This document shows, piece after piece, positions 27,104-35,812 of a stretch of DNA of 64,000 nt. The stretch comes from Pseudarthrobacter sp. C4D7 (GTDB taxonomy: Bacteria; Actinomycetota; Actinomycetes; Actinomycetales; Micrococcaceae). The notes under the pieces were generated by a model. That model ran no database searches. It was not told where the DNA came from and saw nothing but the letters and a program-made list of their open reading frames with translations. Each line of letters begins with the position of its first letter. Position 1 is the stretch's first letter. The stretch is taken from assembly GCF_013359725.1 (NCBI RefSeq), contig NZ_JABFMW010000017.1, positions 24,556 to 88,555 of the forward strand, given 5' to 3'. A program made the translations under genes and the position numbers.

Positions 27104-28333
27104 ATGCCCAGCGTCCTTCCCCTCGGTGACCCGGCGCCGTCGGACGGTCTGCTGCCTGCCCAGGCTGCGGACGGTGCGGCGGCCCGCGCCTTTGGCCTGT
27201 ACGTCCATATCCCGTTCTGCGCCGTGCGCTGCGGGTACTGCGACTTCAATACCTACACCGCCACCGAACTGGGCGGCGGCGCGTCCCAGGATGCCTACGC
27301 CCGGACCGCTGTGTCGGAAGTGTCCTTGGCCGCGAAGGTGATGACGCGTTCCGGACTGCCGGAGCGGAAGCTCGGAACGGTCTTTTTTGGCGGCGGCACG
27401 CCCACGCTGCTGCCCGCGGAGGACCTCGCCCTGATCCTTCGCGCCGCCATCGACCAGTGGGGCATCGAGGATGGCGCGGAGGTCACCACCGAAGCCAACC
27501 CTGATTCGGTCACCCCCGCTTCCCTCGCCGTCCTCAAGGAGGCGGGCTTCACCAGGGTCTCCTTCGGGATGCAGTCCGCCGTACCGCACGTGCTCAAAGT
27601 CCTGGACCGCACCCACACGCCCAGCAGGGTGCCCGAGGTGGTGCAGTGGGCGCGTGAGGCCGGACTGGATGTCAGCCTCGATTTGATTTACGGCACGCCG
27701 GGGGAATCGCTGGCGGACTGGCGCCACTCCCTGGAGACAGCCCTGTCCTACCGGCCGGACCACATCAGCGCCTACGCTCTGATCATTGAGGACGGCACCA
27801 AACTGGCCGCGCAGATCCGCCGCGGCGAGGTGCCCGGCATCGACGACGACGACCACGCCGACAAGTATGAACTCGCCGACCAACTCATCACCGAAGCCGG
27901 GCTCGGCTGGTATGAAGTGAGCAACTGGGCGCGCAGCCCCGGGCATGCGTGCCGCCACAACCTGGCATACTGGCGCGGCGACGACTGGTGGGGCATCGGC
28001 CCGGGCGCACATTCGCACGTGGGCGGGGTGCGCTGGTGGAACGTGAAGCATCCCACCGCCTACGCCAACCGGCTCTCGCAGGGGCTGTCCCCTGCCGCCG
28101 GGCGGGAAACCCTGGACGCCGAAACCAGGAATCTGGAGCGGGTCATGCTGGAGGCGCGCCTTCAGTCAGGGCTGGACGTGTCCACCCTCAGCCCCGCCGG
28201 CCGGCACCAGATTGCCGGGCTCATCGCTGACGGCCTGGTGGAACCCGCCGCAGCATTCCACGGCCGCCTGGTCCTGACGCTCAAGGGCCGGCTCCTGGCA
28301 GACGCAGTAGTCCGCCGCATCCTGCCCGACTGA
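27104..28333 (+). CDS. hemW: Radical SAM protein HemW (heme chaperone, HemN-like)
   Basis: HemW is related to oxygen-independent coproporphyrinogen oxidase but acts as a heme-binding chaperone in the members studied. The 409-residue product has the radical SAM cluster motif CAVRCGYC in YVHIPFCAVRCGYCDFNTY near residue 40, then FFGGGTPTLLPAEDL, the SAM-binding TTEANPDS and a C-terminal HemN domain. It lacks the extra N-terminal segment of true HemN. The ATG at 27104 is preceded by GGGGGAT; a GTG at 27089 in frame has no Shine-Dalgarno. It probably shares a transcript with lepA. Confidence 0.9.
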   Translation: MPSVLPLGDPAPSDGLLPAQAADGAAARAFGLYVHIPFCAVRCGYCDFNTYTATELGGGASQDAYARTAVSEVSLAAKVMTRSGLPERKLGTVFFGGGTPTLLPAEDLALILRAAIDQWGIEDGAEVTTEANPDSVTPASLAVLKEAGFTRVSFGMQSAVPHVLKVLDRTHTPSRVPEVVQWAREAGLDVSLDLIYGTPGESLADWRHSLETALSYRPDHISAYALIIEDGTKLAAQIRRGEVPGIDDDDHADKYELADQLITEAGLGWYEVSNWARSPGHACRHNLAYWRGDDWWGIGPGAHSHVGGVRWWNVKHPTAYANRLSQGLSPAAGRETLDAETRNLERVMLEARLQSGLDVSTLSPAGRHQIAGLIADGLVEPAAAFHGRLVLTLKGRLLADAVVRRILPD

Positions 28334-28367
28334 CGTCCGTCGGCGAGCAGGGGCGCGGCCTGCGCCG

Positions 28368-28778
28368 CTACTTAATCCAGCGCAGGTTGAACTGGTAGCG
28401 GTGCGGCTGGCCTTTGTTGACGTGGATTCCTGCTGCCACCGAGAAGCAGGTCAGCGCCACCCAGATCAGCGTGGCGATCACCGCAAAGATGTTCCCCACG
28501 TAGGGAATGAACACCAGGATGTTGGCCACCACGGCGGCAATGGTGGGCGGCAGGCTGAAGTTCAGGGCCTCTTTGGATTCCTGGGCGGTGAATGGACCGC
28601 GGTCACGGAAGATCAGGTAGATGAGCAGCGAGGGGATGCACCCCAAAATCCCGCCGAAGTGTGCGAGCGTGGCCCACTGGCGGTCTTCGCTGGCCGTGAG
28701 CGGCAGGGCGTTGGCGGGGACGCCATGGTACTCGGAGCGGCCCTGGCCGTTCCTGTGATCACGTGCGTTTTCTGCCAC
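28368..28778 (-). CDS. DUF4870 membrane protein
   Basis: A 136-residue membrane protein of the DUF4870 (Tic20-like) type. After about 35 polar residues come hydrophobic segments: WATLAHFGGILGCIPSLLIY, a short amphipathic loop (FRDRGPFTAQESKEALNF, typical of the family), then two more helices to near residue 122. Function is unknown. GTG start at 28778 with GAAGGAA upstream. It follows the DUF3097 gene on the minus strand after 119 bases and converges on hemW with a 34-base gap. Confidence 0.8.
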   Translation of the reverse strand: MAENARDHRNGQGRSEYHGVPANALPLTASEDRQWATLAHFGGILGCIPSLLIYLIFRDRGPFTAQESKEALNFSLPPTIAAVVANILVFIPYVGNIFAVIATLIWVALTCFSVAAGIHVNKGQPHRYQFNLRWIK

Positions 28779-28897
28779 GGTGTGTTCCTTCGGAGGTGCA
28801 AGTGGTGCTGACTTCTTGTACGGGCGCGGTGCGCAGCGGCTCTGGTAAAAGGCGCCGCACTACCAAGAATACTGGCTCGCGGGCCGGTCCCGGGCCT

Positions 28898-29749
28898 TCA
28901 GGGCACGGTGAGGAAGTCGATGACTTCCTCGACCCGCCCCAGCAGTGACGCTTCCAGGTCGGCGTAGGTCCGTACCGCGCCGAGGAGCTTCTGCCATCCC
29001 AGGCCGATGTCCTCCTTGGTGGCGTGTGGCCAGCCGAATGCCTTGAGGATTCCGGTTTTCCAGTCCTGTCCGCGGGGCACGGCAGGCCATGTGTCGATGC
29101 CCAGGACGGCGGGACGGATCGCTTGCCAGACATCCACGTACGGGTGGCCCACGATCAGGACATTTCCCGCCGCGCCGGGGGAGGCCATCACGGCGTCCGC
29201 TATGCGGGACTCCTTGGAATCGGGAACAAGGTGGTCCACCAGAACGCCCAGCCGCCGGCCCGGGCCGGGCTTGAAGGCGGCAACGGCAGCGGCGAGGTCA
29301 TCGATGCCATGCAGGGGTTCGACGACGATGCCTTCCACCCGCAGGTCGTCTCCCCAGACCTTTTCCACCAGTTCGGCGTCGTGCTTGCCTTCCACCCAGA
29401 TGCGGCTTGCCTTGGCCACCTGGGCCCGCTGCCCGGCGACACGGACGGAACCTGAAGCGGTCCTGCCGGCGGCAGGACCGGCAGCGGCCGCCCGGGGGGC
29501 CGGAGGCATCAGCCGGATGGCCCGGCCATCGAGGAGGAAACCGAAGCCCAACTTGAAGGAGCGGGATTTCCCGCGGCGGTCCTCCAGTGCCACAACGTGC
29601 ATGCCGCCGGACTTTTCCACCCGGGTAACGGCGCCGACCCAGCCTGACTGGACGTCCTCCAGGACCATTCCACGTTCAACCGGCACCTCCGGCAGTTCCG
29701 CCTTGGCCGGGGCGGAGATGCCGCGGGGCCCCCAGTTTTGGTAATCCAT
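28898..29749 (-). CDS. DUF3097 family protein
   Basis: A 283-residue soluble protein of the actinobacterial DUF3097 family. It begins MDYQNWGPRGISAP, has a beta-rich N-terminal part (VLEDVQSGWVGAVTRVEKSG) and a C-terminal half with a Toprim-like look (RIWVEGKHDAELVEKVWGDD, then LGVLVDHLVPDSKE, NVLIVGHPYVDVWQAI). The Toprim resemblance (Glu, then DHxxxxSKE) is my reading of the motif and would suggest nucleic acid binding; no function is established to my knowledge. The start at 29749 is chosen because residues upstream do not look like the family. It is divergent from hrcA. Confidence 0.8.
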   Translation of the reverse strand: MDYQNWGPRGISAPAKAELPEVPVERGMVLEDVQSGWVGAVTRVEKSGGMHVVALEDRRGKSRSFKLGFGFLLDGRAIRLMPPAPRAAAAGPAAGRTASGSVRVAGQRAQVAKASRIWVEGKHDAELVEKVWGDDLRVEGIVVEPLHGIDDLAAAVAAFKPGPGRRLGVLVDHLVPDSKESRIADAVMASPGAAGNVLIVGHPYVDVWQAIRPAVLGIDTWPAVPRGQDWKTGILKAFGWPHATKEDIGLGWQKLLGAVRTYADLEASLLGRVEEVIDFLTVP

Positions 29750-29761
29750 GGATGTGATCCG

Positions 29762-29773
29762 CCTAGCGCTAGG
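29762..29773. repeat. 12-bp palindrome upstream of the DUF3097 gene
   Basis: CCTAGCGCTAGG is a perfect palindrome 12 bases before the DUF3097 start codon and outside the hrcA operator. It could be a regulator site; no binding protein is known to me. Confidence 0.35.
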
Positions 29774-29828
29774 TCCTCCGCTCCGGAATTCCGCCCGGAG
29801 CGGTACCAATGCTAACAACGGGCCGAGG

Positions 29829-29834
29829 CATAAT
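29829..29834 (+). promoter_or_regulatory. Candidate -10 box of hrcA
   Basis: CATAAT lies seven bases before the CIRCE element, so HrcA bound there would cover the transcription start. No good -35 box is seen 16-19 bases upstream. Confidence 0.5.
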
Positions 29835-29840
29835 AGACTG

Positions 29841-29867
29841 TTAGCACTTAGGCATGTCGAGTGCTAA
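29841..29867. promoter_or_regulatory. CIRCE operator (HrcA binding site)
   Basis: TTAGCACTT (29841-29849), nine bases, then GAGTGCTAA (29859-29867). This matches the CIRCE consensus arms TTAGCACTC/GAGTGCTAA with a single change. It lies 53 bases upstream of hrcA, giving heat-inducible autoregulation of hrcA and probably dnaJ. Confidence 0.93.
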
Positions 29868-29920
29868 CACGGTAGGCATCTGGCGGGGCAGGAGCCCCGA
29901 ACCATGGATGGAGGTGGAGA

Positions 29921-30934
29921 GTGAGCGAGCCACGCAAACTGGAAGTACTGCGGGCCATCGTGGAGGATTACGTCCACTCCCGCGAACCTGTGGGGTCCAA
30001 GGCTTTGGTCGAACGGCACCATTTGGGGGTTTCCAGCGCAACCATCCGGAACGACATGGCCGCCCTTGAGGACGAGGGATTGATCACTGCCCCGCACACC
30101 AGTGCAGGGCGGATCCCCACGGACAAGGGCTACCGGCTGTTCGTTGACCAGATCTCGGCAGTCAAGCCCCTTTCGGCAGCTGAACGGCGAGCCATCCAGT
30201 CACTGCTGGAGGGCGCGGACGATCTTGACGACGTCCTTGACCGTACCGTGCGGTTGCTGTCCCAGCTCACCAACCAGGTGGCTGTGGTGCAGTACCCGAA
30301 CCTCAGCAAGGCGCAGGTCCGGCACATCGAATTCGTCCTACTGGCACCCCGCAAGGTGCTGGTGGTGCTCATCGCCAACAGCGGCAAGGTGGAGCAGCGG
30401 GTCATCGACGTCGGGCAGGACCTTGGCGACGACGCGTTGTCCGCACTTCGCACGCGTTTCCTCACTGCGCTTGCCGGCACTCCGCTCAGCCGGTTGGCCA
30501 CGGCGCTTCCCGCCGTCGTCGCCGGAACCGCGAACGGGCAGCGCCAGGCCGCCGACGCGCTGGCACACGGACTGGAAGCCCTGGCACAGAGCACCCGGGA
30601 AGACCGCATGGTGATGGCCGGCACGGCAAACCTGGCCAGGTCCAACGTGGACTTCCCGCTCAGCATCGGTCCCGTGCTGGAAGCCCTTGAGGAGCAGGTG
30701 GTCATGCTGCGGCTCCTGAGCGAGATGGCGCAGGACCACCGGGGCGTGGCTGTCAGCATCGGAAGGGAAAACCCTTATGACGGCCTTGCCGAGGCATCTG
30801 TCGTAGCCACCGGCTATGGCCCCGACAGCGTCGCGAAGGTAGGCATCCTTGGCCCCACAAGGATGGACTACCCCACCACCATGGCCGCCGTCAGGGCCGT
30901 GGCCCGCTACCTTTCCAGGATTCTGGGACCCTGA
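29921..30934 (+). CDS. hrcA: Heat-inducible transcription repressor HrcA
   Basis: HrcA represses chaperone genes by binding CIRCE and is released on heat stress. The 337-residue product starts [20 protein letters not shown] with the winged helix-turn-helix ([33 protein letters not shown] region read here as [16 protein letters not shown]), followed by the family dimerisation domain and C-terminal ISIGRENP-like segment ([12 protein letters not shown]). GTG start at 29921 with GGAGGTGGA upstream. A CIRCE element precedes it, and dnaJ follows after 87 bases. Confidence 0.96.
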   Translation: MSEPRKLEVLRAIVEDYVHSREPVGSKALVERHHLGVSSATIRNDMAALEDEGLITAPHTSAGRIPTDKGYRLFVDQISAVKPLSAAERRAIQSLLEGADDLDDVLDRTVRLLSQLTNQVAVVQYPNLSKAQVRHIEFVLLAPRKVLVVLIANSGKVEQRVIDVGQDLGDDALSALRTRFLTALAGTPLSRLATALPAVVAGTANGQRQAADALAHGLEALAQSTREDRMVMAGTANLARSNVDFPLSIGPVLEALEEQVVMLRLLSEMAQDHRGVAVSIGRENPYDGLAEASVVATGYGPDSVAKVGILGPTRMDYPTTMAAVRAVARYLSRILGP

Positions 30935-31021
30935 CTCTTCACCGCCGGAGCTTTTCCGGAGCGGAACGGAGAGCCGGGGCCGCCCGACTGAACGCAGTAC
31001 AACAAGGAAGAGATACGAACT

Positions 31022-32149
31022 TTGAGCAGCCACTATGACGTCCTTGGAGTCTCACCCGAAGCTACGGGCGAAGAGATCAAAAAGGCCTACCGCAAACTGG
31101 CCCGCACCCTTCACCCGGACGTAAACCCCGGTGCGGACGCTTCAGAACGCTTCAAGGCAGTAACTCACGCCTACGAAGTCCTGTCCGATCCCCAAAAGCG
31201 GCGGATCTACGACACCACCGGCAACGAGAACGGCACGGACAACGGTTTCGGCGGCGCCGGCTACGCGGGCCAGGGCTTCGCGTTCCAGGACATCTTCGAC
31301 ACCTTCTTCGGCGCCGGCGGCACCTCCGGGCCCGCCTCCCGCGTCCGCCGCGGCCAGGATGCCCTCATCAGTGTCCGGATCGACCTGCGGGATGCTGTCT
31401 TCGGCGTCAACAAGAAGCTCGAAGTGGATACCGCCGTCGTCTGTCCCACGTGTGAAGGATCCTGCTGCCAGCCCGGCTCCCACCCGGAACGCTGCGATAT
31501 CTGCGGCGGCAGCGGCCAGGTCCAGCGGGCTGTCCGGTCCATCCTGGGCCAGGTCATGACGGCGGCCCCCTGCGGCACCTGCGAAGGCTTCGGCACGGTC
31601 ATCAAGGACCCCTGCAACGAATGCAGCGGCCAGGGCCGCATCCGCAGCCGGCGCTCATTCACCATCAAGGTTCCAGCCGGTGTAGCCACCGGAACCCGGA
31701 TCCAGCTTTCCGGCCAGGGCGAAGCGGGACCGGCCGGCGGACCGGCGGGGGACCTTTACGTGGAAATCCGCGTCAACAATGACGCCACCTATGTGCGGGA
31801 AGGCGATGACCTGCATGCCACCCTGCACATTCCCATGACGGCGGCAGCGCTGGGCACGGATGTCAGCCTGGAGACGTTCGACGGCACCCAGGACATCGAC
31901 GTCAAGCCCGGGACACAGTCCGGCGAGATCATCACCCTGCGGGGCCTTGGCGTGACCCACCTGAGGGGTTACGGCCGTGGAGACCTCAAGGTCCACCTCC
32001 AGGTGGACACTCCGGCCAAGCTCGACCCGGCCCAGGAGGACCTCCTCCGGCAGCTGGCCAAACTCCGTGGCGAGCAGATCACCGAAGGCAAACTCGCCGC
32101 CAGCGGCGGCATGTTCGCCAAGCTCCGGGACCGGCTCGGTAACCTGTAG
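31022..32149 (+). CDS. dnaJ: Chaperone DnaJ (DnaJ2 type)
   Basis: DnaJ delivers unfolded proteins to DnaK and stimulates its ATPase. The 375 residues comprise a J domain with HPD at 31-33, a Gly/Phe-rich stretch (about 66-95), four zinc-finger repeats from about residue 141 ([32 protein letters not shown]) and two C-terminal substrate-binding domains. The first repeat has Cys where the last Gly of CxxCxGxG is expected. The start is TTG at 31022 after AAGGAAGAG. It is downstream of hrcA and two bases before rsmE, as in other Actinobacteria, where this copy is distinct from the dnaK-linked dnaJ1. Confidence 0.95.
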   Translation: MSSHYDVLGVSPEATGEEIKKAYRKLARTLHPDVNPGADASERFKAVTHAYEVLSDPQKRRIYDTTGNENGTDNGFGGAGYAGQGFAFQDIFDTFFGAGGTSGPASRVRRGQDALISVRIDLRDAVFGVNKKLEVDTAVVCPTCEGSCCQPGSHPERCDICGGSGQVQRAVRSILGQVMTAAPCGTCEGFGTVIKDPCNECSGQGRIRSRRSFTIKVPAGVATGTRIQLSGQGEAGPAGGPAGDLYVEIRVNNDATYVREGDDLHATLHIPMTAAALGTDVSLETFDGTQDIDVKPGTQSGEIITLRGLGVTHLRGYGRGDLKVHLQVDTPAKLDPAQEDLLRQLAKLRGEQITEGKLAASGGMFAKLRDRLGNL

Positions 32150-32151
32150 CG

Positions 32152-32925
32152 GTGAGCAATCCCGTCTTCTTCACGTCCGCCGGTTCGCTGGCAGGCCTGG
32201 CCCCCGGCCAGAGCTTCGTCCTCGAAGGACCGGAAGCCCGGCACGCGGTGACCGTCAAGCGCCTGTCACCGGGCGAGGCGGTGGACATCGTTGACGGCGC
32301 CGGTGCCCGCATGACCGGGAAGGTGGTCTCCGCAGCCCCTTCGGGACTTGAAGTTCAGTGCGGTGCAGTCTCGCTGGAGGACCGGCCGGATCTGCGGTTG
32401 GTCCTGGTGCAGGCCCTGGCAAAGGGCGACCGGGACGAACTGGCCATTGAAACAGCCACCGAACTGGGCATCGACGCCGTCATACCCTGGCAGTCGGAAC
32501 GGTCCATCGTCCGGTGGAAAGGGGACCGGGCCGCACGTGCCCACGCCAAATGGCAGTCAACTGTTGCCGCTGCGGCCAAGCAGGCTCGCCGGGCGTGGAT
32601 CCCGGAGGTACGGGCCGCCGTGGACACCGCGGGACTTTCGGCTGCCGTGGAGGCCGCCGGCCTGGCTGTCATCCTGCACGAAGATGCCGTGCGTCCGTTG
32701 CGGACCGTCCTTGAGGGGTGGCAGGCGGACATCGACGGCGGTATCCGGGAAATCCTGCTGATCGTTGGTCCGGAAGGCGGGATCAGCCCGCGGGAAGTGA
32801 CAAGGCTTTGCGACAAGGGTGCGGTGACCGCCCTGCTGGGGCACCACGTCCTGAGGTCTTCCACGGCCGGGCCCGCCGCCGTCGTGCTTGCCAGCGACAT
32901 CCTCGGCAGGTGGAGCGCTACCTGA
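32152..32925 (+). CDS. rsmE: 16S rRNA (uracil-1498-N3)-methyltransferase
   Basis: RsmE methylates U1498 of 16S rRNA using SAM. The 257-residue product has an N-terminal PUA-like domain (GPEARHAVTVKRLSPGE) and the SPOUT methyltransferase domain with LVQALAKGDRDELAIETATE, a knot region LLIVGPEGGISPREV and C-terminal LGHHVLRSSTAGPAAV, both diagnostic. GTG start at 32152, two bases after dnaJ, so translation is likely coupled. The last eight bases overlap the end of the convergent lipoprotein gene. Confidence 0.94.
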   Translation: MSNPVFFTSAGSLAGLAPGQSFVLEGPEARHAVTVKRLSPGEAVDIVDGAGARMTGKVVSAAPSGLEVQCGAVSLEDRPDLRLVLVQALAKGDRDELAIETATELGIDAVIPWQSERSIVRWKGDRAARAHAKWQSTVAAAAKQARRAWIPEVRAAVDTAGLSAAVEAAGLAVILHEDAVRPLRTVLEGWQADIDGGIREILLIVGPEGGISPREVTRLCDKGAVTALLGHHVLRSSTAGPAAVVLASDILGRWSAT

Positions 32926-33835
32926 CCTTGAAGGACCTCGTATCCTCGTTGCGGTCAGGCTCTGCGCCGGTACCTTCCTGGGCCACCCGGAGTTCGAAGT
33001 CGCCTGCCGGCAGGGTAAGCGCCAGCGTGAAAGTCCCTGCCTGGCCCTGCCCCGCACCTGCCGTGGTTTCGCCGGTCAGGAACGGCGTCTTGCTGCCGCC
33101 GTCCCCGGACTGCAGGATCTGCCAGCGAAGCTTCGCTCCCGGCGACGTGCTGCGGCCGGTGATCTTGACACTGCCGGCCGGCACCTCGGTGCTTTCCTGC
33201 GGGTCAATAATCCAGACCGGCGCCACCAAACCCGCAGCCCGGGTCATCAGGGCGCCCAACTGGACTTTTCCAAACGCGACATAGTCCGTGTGGCCATCCA
33301 CCAGGATCCGCACCCGGATCTGCTGCCCCGTGTCGATCAGACCCGAACTGGCAGCCGCAGCAGTTGCCGTGTAGATCAGCTGTTGGATGGCGCGGGCGGC
33401 CATGTCGGCGTCGAGGTTGCTGTTGAACGCATCGGCGGAAACGTCCACCGTGATGACGTCCTTGCCCGAAATGGACGTGGCAAGCTTGTCCGGGTTCTGC
33501 CACGGCGTAAAGAAGTCCGGGTCCAGCGGCTTCTCCGACATCATGGCCCGCAGTGCCCGCGTGACCGGGTTCTCCTGTTCCGGGACGTCGCGGAACTCGC
33601 GGTAGAGGAAAGTGTTCCCGCCGCTGCGCCCGATCCAGTACACGGGAGCCTTGTTGGAGGACTGCGTTGTTTCCAGCGGTGCGCTGGTCGCGGCCGTGTC
33701 CGGCACAGTTCCGCCAGTGGCCGGGACAGACGCGGCGGTGCCGGAGGGTGATGGACCGTTCTCGGCGGTGCACGCGGCAAGGGTCGGAACGAAAACCAGG
33801 ATCCCCGCCAGGACGGCAGGGCGCAGGCGGCCCAT
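32918..33835 (-). CDS. GerMN / Gmad2 domain lipoprotein
   Basis: A 305-residue secreted lipoprotein. The N-terminus MGRLRPAVLAGILVFVPTLA ends in the lipobox LAAC; a Ser/Thr/Pro linker follows. The GerMN domain occupies about residues 62-190 (APVYWIGRSGGNTFLYREF, ADMAARAIQQLIYTATAAA, RILVDGHTDYVAFG), and an immunoglobulin-like Gmad2 domain the rest (IIDPQESTEVPAGSVKITGR). Related domains occur in cell-envelope and sporulation proteins; the role here is unknown. The ATG at 33835 has AGGA six bases upstream; a GTG at 33874 in frame is an alternative with poorer spacing. Confidence 0.8.
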   Translation of the reverse strand: MGRLRPAVLAGILVFVPTLAACTAENGPSPSGTAASVPATGGTVPDTAATSAPLETTQSSNKAPVYWIGRSGGNTFLYREFRDVPEQENPVTRALRAMMSEKPLDPDFFTPWQNPDKLATSISGKDVITVDVSADAFNSNLDADMAARAIQQLIYTATAAAASSGLIDTGQQIRVRILVDGHTDYVAFGKVQLGALMTRAAGLVAPVWIIDPQESTEVPAGSVKITGRSTSPGAKLRWQILQSGDGGSKTPFLTGETTAGAGQGQAGTFTLALTLPAGDFELRVAQEGTGAEPDRNEDTRSFKVR

Positions 33836-34208
33836 GGGTCGTCCTGCCCTTTTGGGCACAGAGGTTTCCGGCACTGTCCTGCCCTTGTCCTTTCATGGCG
33901 TGGCGGGCCGATCCCCCTGGCGGCCTGGCGTTCCAGCAGACGCTGGATTTCCAGCATTGCACAGGGGGCGGTCCGGCCGGCCGGACTTTGGGTCCTTGGC
34001 GGCAACTGCAACGGGAACGATATGAGGCCGATATGAAGTTGATACCTAAGGGTGCAATCTGCGGCAGTTTGCCCGGCCCGTGACCTGCATCTGACCGGGC
34101 CCGATATCCGGCCGGTTATCCGGCCGGGGCCCGTGCTGGCGTAAGATGGAGGGACCGCTGGGGCAGGGGCACCGTGCAACGGGCACCGGCATCAGCCAAT
34201 AAACATCA
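33836..34208. other. Intergenic region between GerMN lipoprotein gene and phoH
   Basis: No coding frame with a credible start is seen in these 373 bases between divergent genes. It holds two direct repeats: CGATATGA at 34018-34025 and 34029-34036 (11-base period) and TATCCGGCCGG at 34105-34115 and 34117-34127. A -10-like TAAGAT at 34142-34147 could start the phoH transcript. The lipoprotein promoter is not obvious. Confidence 0.5.
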
Positions 34209-35342
34209 GTGCTGTCGATCTTCGAGGGGACCACGGGCCTGCGGGCCAACACCATGACTGAATCAGCAAATGGTAAGCGCCGGCTCAACACGGGAGACGG
34301 CAGTCCGGGGGAATTCCCGCACTCCCTGCCCGGCATCCGGACCGAAGTAGTCCTCTTTGAGAACTCCGACCAAATGGTTCAGTCACTCGGCAGCCATGAC
34401 GAGGCTTTGCGGTTCATCGAAGAGCAATTCCCGGCCGTCAACTTCCATGCCCGGGGCAATGAACTGTCCATCAGCGGCCCGGTCAGCGACGTGCCGCGCA
34501 TCATGCGGCTGCTCCAGGAGGTCCGGGGCCTGGTGGCCCGCGGCACGGTCATCACGCCCGCCGTGCTCCAGCAGCTGGCGGCCCTCCTGCGCACCCAGTC
34601 ACTGCAGAATCCCGTGGATGTGCTCACCCACGACATCCTCTCCAGCCGCGGCAGGACCATCCGGCCCAAAACGCTGAACCAGAAGAACTACGTCGACGCC
34701 ATCGACGCCAACACGGTCATCTTCGGCATTGGTCCGGCCGGAACCGGAAAGACCTACCTGGCCATGGCGAAGGCCGTCCAGGCGCTGCAGCAGAAAGAGG
34801 TCAGCCGGATCATCCTGACCCGCCCGGCGGTGGAGGCGGGGGAGCGGCTTGGCTTCCTGCCCGGTACGCTCAGCGACAAGATCGACCCCTACCTGCGGCC
34901 GCTCTACGACGCCCTGCACGACATGATGGACCCGGAGTCCATTCCCCGGCTCATGGCGGCCGGCACCATCGAGGTGGCGCCCTTGGCCTACATGCGCGGC
35001 CGTACCCTCAACGACGCATTCATCATTCTTGACGAAGCGCAGAACACCACGCCGGAGCAGATGAAGATGTTCCTCACCCGGCTCGGATTCGGGTCCAAAA
35101 TGGTGGTCACCGGGGACGTCACCCAGGTGGACCTGCCTTTCGGTACCCGGTCCGGCCTCCGGATCGTCGAAGAAATCCTGCAGGGCATCGAGGACGTGAA
35201 CTTCTCGGTGCTTGACGCCGCCGACGTCGTGCGGCACCGGCTTGTCGGTGACATCGTCAACGCCTACAGCATTTGGGATGAAGCCCAGCGGAACCGGGTC
35301 AAGCATTCAGCAAGCCGCGAAAAACGGGGGGAACACGCGTGA
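34209..35342 (+). CDS. phoH: PhoH family ATPase (PhoH-like protein)
   Basis: PhoH-like P-loop ATPase; its neighbours suggest a role in RNA metabolism with YbeY, but the exact function is open. The 377-residue product has an N-terminal KH-like region, then the ATPase core with Walker A GPAGTGKTYLAMAKAVQAL (near residue 178) and Walker B IILDEAQNTTPEQMKMFLTR, plus GDVTQVDLP. The start is uncertain: GTG at 34209 or ATG at 34254, neither with a clear Shine-Dalgarno. The stop overlaps the ybeY start by four bases, so they are translationally coupled. Confidence 0.92.
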   Translation: MLSIFEGTTGLRANTMTESANGKRRLNTGDGSPGEFPHSLPGIRTEVVLFENSDQMVQSLGSHDEALRFIEEQFPAVNFHARGNELSISGPVSDVPRIMRLLQEVRGLVARGTVITPAVLQQLAALLRTQSLQNPVDVLTHDILSSRGRTIRPKTLNQKNYVDAIDANTVIFGIGPAGTGKTYLAMAKAVQALQQKEVSRIILTRPAVEAGERLGFLPGTLSDKIDPYLRPLYDALHDMMDPESIPRLMAAGTIEVAPLAYMRGRTLNDAFIILDEAQNTTPEQMKMFLTRLGFGSKMVVTGDVTQVDLPFGTRSGLRIVEEILQGIEDVNFSVLDAADVVRHRLVGDIVNAYSIWDEAQRNRVKHSASREKRGEHA

Positions 35343-35812
35343 GCATCGAGGTGAACAACGAGTCCGGCGTCGAGGTGGACGAGTCCGGACTGGTGGCCCT
35401 GGCCCGGTACATCTTCGAGCAGCTTTACATCCATCCGCAGGCTGAACTGTCCATCCTCCTGGTGGATGAACCGGCCATGGAAAAGCTGCATATCGAGCTG
35501 ATGGACGAACCCGGCGCCACGGACGTGCTCTCGGTGCCCATGGACGAGCTGACCCCTGGGACTCCGGGCCGTCCCACGCCTCAGGGCATGTTGGGCGACA
35601 TCGCCATCTGCCCGCAGGTTGCCCAGGTCCAGGCCAGGAATGCCGGCCACGCCCTGCAGGACGAGATGCTGCTGCTGACCACCCACGGCATCCTCCACCT
35701 GCTCGGCTATGACCACGCCGAACCCGAGGAGAAGGCTGAGATGTTCGGCCTCCAGCGGGAACTCCTGTCCGGCTTCACCGGCAAAGAAGCACCTGCCGAG
35801 ACAACCCAGTGA
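35339..35812 (+). CDS. ybeY: Endoribonuclease YbeY (rRNA maturation factor)
   Basis: YbeY is a zinc-dependent endoribonuclease involved in 16S rRNA 3'-end maturation and ribosome quality control. The 157 residues contain the diagnostic HGILHLLGYDH with zinc-binding His at 116, 120 and 126, and the upstream strand GATDVLSVPMDE. The GTG start at 35339 overlaps the phoH stop, and its own stop overlaps the next start by four bases. This makes phoH-ybeY-corC-era one tightly packed unit, a conserved grouping. Confidence 0.95.
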   Translation: MSIEVNNESGVEVDESGLVALARYIFEQLYIHPQAELSILLVDEPAMEKLHIELMDEPGATDVLSVPMDELTPGTPGRPTPQGMLGDIAICPQVAQVQARNAGHALQDEMLLLTTHGILHLLGYDHAEPEEKAEMFGLQRELLSGFTGKEAPAETTQ

